NCBI RefSeq assembly: GCF_029855125.1
Contig: NZ_CP123229.1
Coordinates: forward strand, 2,772,501 to 2,836,500
Length of the DNA: 64,000 bases
Direction: 5' to 3'
DNA from: Methylocapsa sp. D3K7
Lineage (GTDB): Bacteria; Pseudomonadota; Alphaproteobacteria; Rhizobiales; Beijerinckiaceae
Under the pieces are notes generated by a model. That model was not told the origin of the DNA, did not search any database, and saw only the letters and a program-made list of their open reading frames with translations. Below, piece by piece: positions 58,729 through 64,000 of this stretch; positions within the stretch are counted from its first letter, which is position 1; each line of letters begins with the position of its first letter. The translations under genes were made by a program, and so were the position numbers.

Positions 58729-58980
58729 GCGAATGTCTCCCGATTGTTCCTCAGGCTGAGGTGTTATCTGGTCGAAGCTGCCCCAACCGCCAGAGTTAGA
58801 AACAGATATATAAATTTGCGATCGCATGTACATGCCAATTTGAAGCACCGCATCTTGCCTCGCGAAGGATCAAGGCCATGGGTCTGTCGCGCGGCATCTT
58901 GTTCAAACCGCCGAGGCCGCGTAAGCTGGATGTTGCGGCGCACACTTCGCGCGCGTGAACGGCGAGCCGTGACGTTGATA

Positions 58981-60132
58981 ATGAGAGATTGGTTGAGGAA
59001 AGAACGAAACCGCAAGACGCAGATTTTATTCTTCGCCCTTGAAACATTTTCATTAATCGGTGGCTTACAAGCATTTAATAGAAGACTGATCAGGCATCTC
59101 GGCCTCTATACGAGCTCGAAGGGATATCCTTTGGCCTACATAGGTCTATTGCGAGATTTTGGGAGCCAACTTCCCTCGATTCCTGGAGTTGAACTTAGGC
59201 CATTTGGAAAGAGCCGGATTGTTTTTCTTTTTAAATCCGTGCTTAAAGCTTCGCGTACGGGAGATATACTTCTGCTTGGCAGTATAAACTTGGTATCCAT
59301 TGCCTTTTTTACCAAAATTTTCAGCAAGAATATACGGGTTGTGTTATTCGTGCATGGCGACGAGGTTTGGAACGACCTGCGTTACCGGAAAAAGAAAATT
59401 TACGACGAATTGTTCTTGAAATCCGTCGATTGTATTGCTTCGGTAAGCTGGTTTACGGCATGCACGATGGCGCGGGAATTCCGCCAGCCGCTCGGCAAGT
59501 TCCGGCTTATGCCCAACGCGAGCGACCGGATCGCGCCGCCGCTGGATCGAAGACCGGAAGGACAGCGGATTTTGGCGGTGTGCCGGCTTGATGCCCATGA
59601 TGGCGGCAAAAATATCGACAAATTGATCCAGGCCATGGTGCATGTCTCAAAGCAAGAACCATCGGCGCTTCTGGAGATCGCGGGCGATGGGATTTTGCGC
59701 CCTGAATTAGAGCAACTCGCCGAACACATGGGCGTCGCGCCATGTGTCCGGTTTCTCGGCCGGGTGCCGGATGCGCAATTGCACGAGGCTTATGCCCGCG
59801 CGAGTGTTTTCGCACTGCCCTCCATCAAAGAGGGATTTGGCATTGTTTACCTTGAGGCGTGGCAATTTGGGCTGCCGGTGATCTGCAGCAAATTCGGGGC
59901 TCCGGGTGAAATCGTGAGCGACGGCGACGATGGTTTTGCGGTGGACCCAGACGATGTGGACGAACTGGCAGCGAAGATCCTCAAGCTCCTGAAAGATCCA
60001 GATTTGGCGAAACGGCTTGGAGAAAACGGGCGCAAAAAAGCGGAAGACAAATATTCTGATCGGCAGTTCGGCGAAAATTTCAAGGCTCTCATGAGCGAAA
60101 TTGAAAATTCAACTGGCGGCTTCCCGGTATGA
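58981..60132 (+). CDS. Family 4 glycosyltransferase
   Basis: 383 residues from the ATG at 58981; the upstream extension is atypical and its composition differs. GT-B fold: N-terminal LIGGLQAFNRRLIRHLGLYT, linker, then VCRLDAHDGGKNIDKLIQAM, FLGRVPDAQLHEAYARAS and the E-x7-E site KEGFGIVYLEAWQFGLPV. It probably adds a sugar to a surface polysaccharide or glycolipid at the inner membrane face. The N-terminal third is AT-richer than the rest. The acetyltransferase gene overlaps its stop. Confidence 0.88.
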   Translation: MRDWLRKERNRKTQILFFALETFSLIGGLQAFNRRLIRHLGLYTSSKGYPLAYIGLLRDFGSQLPSIPGVELRPFGKSRIVFLFKSVLKASRTGDILLLGSINLVSIAFFTKIFSKNIRVVLFVHGDEVWNDLRYRKKKIYDELFLKSVDCIASVSWFTACTMAREFRQPLGKFRLMPNASDRIAPPLDRRPEGQRILAVCRLDAHDGGKNIDKLIQAMVHVSKQEPSALLEIAGDGILRPELEQLAEHMGVAPCVRFLGRVPDAQLHEAYARASVFALPSIKEGFGIVYLEAWQFGLPVICSKFGAPGEIVSDGDDGFAVDPDDVDELAAKILKLLKDPDLAKRLGENGRKKAEDKYSDRQFGENFKALMSEIENSTGGFPV

Positions 60133-60707
60133 GCATTCTTGACGCGAAGACCACCAAATCCCTTGAAGGCGGCCCAAGTTTCGATTTAAGGCATCGGCTC
60201 CTTCGCGCCGTTTGGAATATATGCTGGCTGCTTCTGGCATCCTGGACGCCGCCGCCGCTGCATCCTTGGCGGCGATGTCTCTTGAGACTCTTTGGCGCGA
60301 AGATTTCTTCAACTGCCCGGATTTTTGGAAGCACAACGGTCTGGTATCCGCCCAATCTTGAAATGGGGGAGCATGCCGTCATTGGCTGGCGCACGCTGTG
60401 TTATTCCATGGATCGCATCATTCTCGAGGATTATGCGATCGTGTCCCAATGTTCGTTTTTGCTTGCCGGAACGCATGACATCGACGATCCCAATTTTCAG
60501 TTGAAAACCAAACCCATTCATATTGGGCGGCGGGCTTGGGTGGCGGCTTGCGCGATCGTTGGCCCTGGCGTGACCATCGGGGAAGGCGCGGTCCTTGGCG
60601 GCGGCGGCGTTGCCTTCAAGGATTTGGAGCCTTGGACGGTTTACGCCGGAAATCCCGCGCGCAAAGTGAGGTTGCGCAAGCGCTCGGATACCGGTGCCGG
60701 ATCATGA
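60129..60707 (+). CDS. WcaF-like hexapeptide acetyltransferase
   Basis: 192 residues, starting in the glycosyltransferase stop (ATGA). Left-handed beta-helix repeats and the motif GTHDIDDPNFQLKTKPIHIG with RAWVAACAIVGPGVTIGEGA match WcaF/LacA-type acetyltransferases of exopolysaccharide clusters. It uses acetyl-CoA to acetylate a sugar, the His of GTHD being the likely base. Confidence 0.87.
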   Translation: MSILDAKTTKSLEGGPSFDLRHRLLRAVWNICWLLLASWTPPPLHPWRRCLLRLFGAKISSTARIFGSTTVWYPPNLEMGEHAVIGWRTLCYSMDRIILEDYAIVSQCSFLLAGTHDIDDPNFQLKTKPIHIGRRAWVAACAIVGPGVTIGEGAVLGGGGVAFKDLEPWTVYAGNPARKVRLRKRSDTGAGS

Positions 60708-60729
60708 GCGACGGAGACTCGATGCTTTG

Positions 60730-61911
60730 TCAGTTTCCCCGGAAGGCTTCGATCAGCTGTGGCGCCATCGTGCCAATATCGAATTTCTCGACAAAACCCT
60801 GACGCGCCCGCTGTCCCATGGCGCGCTTGTCCTCGGTGGACAATTCAAGAAATTGCTTCAGCAACCCCGTGATGCCCTCGAGATCGTCATTGGCGATCAA
60901 GCCCGCCTCGCTGTCCTGCACTTCCCGCCAGGTATTAACTTTGTCCGTCGTGAGCACTGGCTTGCCGCAGGCCATGGCTTCCGCGACGACGATGCCAAAA
61001 TTTTCCTGGTGAGAGGGCAGCACGAAAGCTTCCGCCGCGCGGAAGGCACCCCATTTCGGATCGCCGCTCAACATGCCCGGCCAATGCACCCGGTCCGCTA
61101 TCCCGAGCTCGGCGGCGATCATCCGGAGCTTGTTTCCCCATCCAGCGGAATCGGGACCCGCCATAACCAAATCAACTTGGCGATCCTTTGCCGCCAGTGC
61201 GAAGGCTTGGATCAGCAGATCGCAGCCTTTTTTGGGATGAATGCGGCCCAGGAACAGGAGGAACGGCCGGTCCGCCACTCGCGGAACCACGGCGCGGAAC
61301 GCCGCGATCTGCGCGGCGGCGTTGCCGGCGACGTCTTTTGTGCCGAAAGCGACGACGCGATCCCTGCAGCGGAAAGGCCAGAACGAACGGCGCGCAAGTC
61401 TGCGTTCCTCTTCGGTCGCAAAAAAGACATTGCGCGCATGGGCGATGAGACGCCCCTCGCTGAACCACCACAAAAGTTGTTTGGCGGCGCCTTTGAGAGG
61501 CTGGATTTTGTTAAAATAAGGATCCAGCATGCCATGAGCGTAGACGAAATAGGGCGTTTCGCCCTTGCCGAGCGCACGCCACGAACCGAGGGCGACATAG
61601 TTCCAAAGACCATGGACAATGATCGCGTCATAGCGCGCGGCGTTTTCTTTCAGCCAGGGAACAAAATGCGGCGTATAGCCATAGCGCAGCCAGGGAATTT
61701 TTGTCCGCAAGCCAAGATAACGCGGATTGCGGATGCCCATGGCGTGGAGCGGCAGAGCCGCTGTCTTGGTCCACGCATCGTGAGGCGAATCGAGGGATAG
61801 AATTTCTTGATGGCAGCCATGTTCCGCCAGGATGCTGGCAGACGAATTGATGACTTCGATCGGGCCGCCGGTTTCGGGATTGACGGACGATATGACGTGC
61901 AAAACATTCAT
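60730..61911 (-). CDS. Family 4 glycosyltransferase
   Basis: 393 residues. GT-B fold with N-terminal SSVNPETGGPIEVINSSASI, middle AHGMLDPYFNK, donor-binding LFLGRIHPKKGCDLLIQAFA and the E-x7-E site HQENFGIVVAEAMACGKPVL. Similar proteins occur in exopolysaccharide and lipopolysaccharide clusters. It converges on the acetyltransferase gene and is divergent from serB. Confidence 0.9.
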   Translation of the reverse strand: MNVLHVISSVNPETGGPIEVINSSASILAEHGCHQEILSLDSPHDAWTKTAALPLHAMGIRNPRYLGLRTKIPWLRYGYTPHFVPWLKENAARYDAIIVHGLWNYVALGSWRALGKGETPYFVYAHGMLDPYFNKIQPLKGAAKQLLWWFSEGRLIAHARNVFFATEEERRLARRSFWPFRCRDRVVAFGTKDVAGNAAAQIAAFRAVVPRVADRPFLLFLGRIHPKKGCDLLIQAFALAAKDRQVDLVMAGPDSAGWGNKLRMIAAELGIADRVHWPGMLSGDPKWGAFRAAEAFVLPSHQENFGIVVAEAMACGKPVLTTDKVNTWREVQDSEAGLIANDDLEGITGLLKQFLELSTEDKRAMGQRARQGFVEKFDIGTMAPQLIEAFRGN

Positions 61912-62153
61912 TGAGGTGGGTGGCCAATCGTGCGAGCAAAAAAAGCAATTTTCACGAGGGTATGAGCAGGAATATCATCTCATTTGCATGACGATCCTTA
62001 TCCTATTAATTCTTGACGCGCTGGTGCAATCACTAGGTTCGGGAGCACGTTTTGCGCATTGGATGTTGCCGCGAACGACTCGATTAACCTTATCCCCAGG
62101 CAAATGGAATAAACAAGCGGGTGCCATTAAAGCCGCGCCCAACGAGGCAATCC

Positions 62154-63107
62154 ATGACGCATGTTGCCACGCTTGTCTGCGATCCGGCGATGCCGGTTTT
62201 GACCGGCGCTATGCTCCGCCGGGCAAGCGAAGCCATAACCGCGCAGTCCTGCGCACCGCGAGATCCGCCGTACTGGCTGGCGCAAGACGTCGCCGCCGAT
62301 ATTTTTTTTGAGACCGGATCAGCCGTCGGAACCAAAGCCGTTGCGGACGAGGTGCGTGCCAGTCTTGGCAACGCTGCCATCGATGTCATCGTGCAAAAGG
62401 CGGAAGGGCGGCGCAAGCGGCTTTTGCTCGCCGACATGGATTCCACCATGATCGGCCAGGAATGTATTGACGAACTCGCCGCTGAAATCGGCAAGAAGGC
62501 GCATATCGCGGCGATCACGGAACGCGCCATGCGCGGCGATATCGCGTTTGAACCGGCCTTGCGCGAAAGAGTTGCCCTGCTTAAGGGACTCGACCGTGCC
62601 ACGATCCACCGCGTCATCGCCCGCAAAATCAGCTTGACGCCGGGCGGCCGAGCCTTGGTGCGAACGATGCGGGCCCATGGGGCGCAGACCGTGCTCGTCT
62701 CGGGAGGGTTCTCGGTGTTTACCTCCGTCATCGCGGCGGCCATCGGTTTTGATGAACATCGGGCGAATGAGCTGCTCTTCGACGAGGAAGGCAAGTTGAG
62801 CGGACTTGTCGTTGAGCCGATTCTTGGCAAGAGTGCCAAGCTTGCGGCCCTTGAACATTTTCAGGAAAAGCACGGCCTCACGGCCACGGAAACTCTGGCG
62901 GTTGGCGATGGTGCCAATGACCTCGCCATGCTCGAAGCGGCGGGCCTCGGCGTGGCCTTCCGGGCAAAGCCAAGGGTTGCCGCCGCCGCCCACGCACGGA
63001 TCGATCATGGCGACCTGACCGCGCTGCTTTACGCGCAAGGCTACAAACGCGAAGAGTTTGTTGCGGAACAGACTGGGCAAGCTGAAGAATTGCGGGCAGA
63101 GCTGTGA
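62154..63107 (+). CDS. serB: Phosphoserine phosphatase
   Basis: 317 residues from the ATG at 62154 after GAGG. An N-terminal ACT-like region is followed by the HAD core: LLADMDSTMIGQE (nucleophile Asp), LVSGGFSVFTS, and AVGDGANDLAMLEAAGLGVA. It makes serine from phosphoserine in the last step of serine synthesis; serine is also the C1 acceptor of the serine cycle in methylotrophs. Confidence 0.95.
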   Translation: MTHVATLVCDPAMPVLTGAMLRRASEAITAQSCAPRDPPYWLAQDVAADIFFETGSAVGTKAVADEVRASLGNAAIDVIVQKAEGRRKRLLLADMDSTMIGQECIDELAAEIGKKAHIAAITERAMRGDIAFEPALRERVALLKGLDRATIHRVIARKISLTPGGRALVRTMRAHGAQTVLVSGGFSVFTSVIAAAIGFDEHRANELLFDEEGKLSGLVVEPILGKSAKLAALEHFQEKHGLTATETLAVGDGANDLAMLEAAGLGVAFRAKPRVAAAAHARIDHGDLTALLYAQGYKREEFVAEQTGQAEELRAEL

Positions 63108-63136
63108 GTGTGCCGCCGCAATAGAGGTGCCAGGAT

Positions 63137-63904
63137 ATGCGCAGCGTCGATTTGAATTGCGATTGTGGCGAAGGGTTCGGCGCCTATCGGATCGGCGACG
63201 ACGCCGCCATGCTCGACATTGTCACCAGCGTCAATGTCGCTTGCGGCTTTCATGCCGGAGATCCCGAGATCATGGCGCAAACCTTTGCCGCCGCCAAGAC
63301 CAGGGGCATCGCGATTGGTGCGCATCCCGGCTTTCCAGATCTTTGGGGATTTGGCCGCCGAAGACTGCCCTTCACGACGGGGGAAATCGAGCGGCTGGTC
63401 GCCTATCAGATCGGCGCCGCGCAAGCACTCTGCGCTTATGCCGGAGCAAGACTGGGTTACGTCAAAATCCATGGCGCCTTGAGCAATATCGCGGTCGAGG
63501 ATGCAACAATCGCCGAAGCGATCGCCCGCGCGGTCAAAACGGTCGCGAGGGATTTGATGTTCCTCGTCCCCGCCGGAACAAAATTGGAGGAGGCGGGTGT
63601 CACGCAAGGGCTGGCGGTGGCCCGCGAGATTTTTGCCGATCGCGCTTATACGGATGCGGGCAGTCTTGTCGAGAGATCCTGCGCCGGTGCCGTGCTGCAT
63701 AATGTGACTGAGGTTGCCTCGCGTGCGCTTGCGATGATTTCCGAGGGCGCGATTATCACAGAGTCCGGCAAGCGCTTGGCTGCCGGTATCGATAGCATCT
63801 GTGTGCACGGCGACAGTCCTAACGCGGTTGCGATGGCGAAAACGATCCGCGCGCGTCTTGAAGATGCCGGGATCGCGCTCGCGCCGTTCGCGCGGACGAA
63901 ATGA
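63137..63904 (+). CDS. pxpA: 5-oxoprolinase subunit A (LamB/YcsF family)
   Basis: 255 residues. The start MRSVDLNCDCGEGFGAYRIG is diagnostic; further marks are NVACGFHAGDP, GAHPGFPDLWGFGRR and VKIHGALSNIA. With PxpB and PxpC it hydrolyses 5-oxoproline, an unavoidable damage product of glutamine and glutamate, using ATP. It starts 29 bases after serB and overlaps the start of pxpB. Confidence 0.94.
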   Translation: MRSVDLNCDCGEGFGAYRIGDDAAMLDIVTSVNVACGFHAGDPEIMAQTFAAAKTRGIAIGAHPGFPDLWGFGRRRLPFTTGEIERLVAYQIGAAQALCAYAGARLGYVKIHGALSNIAVEDATIAEAIARAVKTVARDLMFLVPAGTKLEEAGVTQGLAVAREIFADRAYTDAGSLVERSCAGAVLHNVTEVASRALAMISEGAIITESGKRLAAGIDSICVHGDSPNAVAMAKTIRARLEDAGIALAPFARTK

Positions 63905-64000
63905 TGACGAACGAGTCCGCGCCACGCTATCTGCCTGCCGGAGAGTCTGCGCTCGTCGTAGAATTCGGCGCGATCATCGATCCAAAACTTCATGATCGCG
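63901..64000 (+). CDS. pxpB: 5-oxoprolinase subunit B, N-terminal part (runs off the window)
   Basis: The ATG at 63901 overlaps the pxpA stop. The visible 33 residues (MMTNESAPRYLPAGESALVV, EFGAIIDPKLHDR) match the N-terminus of PxpB/KipI proteins (RFLPAGDTALVVEFG). The rest lies outside the window. Confidence 0.85.
   Translation, partial: MMTNESAPRYLPAGESALVVEFGAIIDPKLHDR

Overview
The window is chromosomal DNA from a GC-rich alphaproteobacterium, most likely Rhizobiales and probably a Beijerinckiaceae-type methylotroph. The evidence is the set of typical families: a MucR/Ros regulator, SufE, the order degP / response regulator / kinase / glnE / PleC-like kinase, NDUFA12 followed by a DUF2155 protein, a B12-dependent ribonucleotide reductase, both methylmalonyl-CoA mutase subunits, an MxaD-like periplasmic protein beside a YVTN propeller, and an Omp25/31-type porin-like protein. 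The genus is an inference; no rRNA or tRNA gene was seen.

Region 1-10.4 kb is ordinary chromosome: a PAS histidine kinase with a peptidoglycan-binding protein, sufE with a CtrA-like box upstream, a MucR-like gene with degenerate zinc ligands, oligopeptidase B, a membrane protein, Fe superoxide dismutase, cysteine synthase and a mercaptopyruvate sulfurtransferase.

Region 10.4-25 kb looks accessory. It holds small secreted proteins, an AT-richer cysteine-rich secreted protein, two tandem YVTN beta-propeller genes (one with an internal stop codon), a DUF2235 hydrolase, a GIY-YIG nuclease pseudogene, two families of dispersed palindromic repeats, and an AT-richer three-gene unit encoding a MarR-like regulator, a Ser/Thr protein kinase and a TPR-like protein. 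That unit is the best candidate for an undescribed system. Next to it is a parS-like site at the centre of a 54-bp palindrome.

Region 25-41 kb returns to core functions: nrdJ with an NrdR-box-like site, a complex I accessory subunit, OsmC, a DUF2155 protein, DegP, a two-component pair overlapping glnE, and a PleC-like cell-cycle kinase convergent with glnE.

Region 41-64 kb holds a TrpC-fold protein that has lost key catalytic residues, divergent from a TmoC-like Rieske ferredoxin; an O-methyltransferase and aminopeptidase N; the MxaD-like/propeller pair; a cation efflux protein with an unusually long C-terminus overlapping an LplT-like transporter; a gloA-otsB operon; methylmalonyl-CoA mutase with a secreted protein gene between its subunits; an outer membrane barrel; a small polysaccharide cluster (two glycosyltransferases and an acetyltransferase); serB; and pxpA with the start of pxpB.
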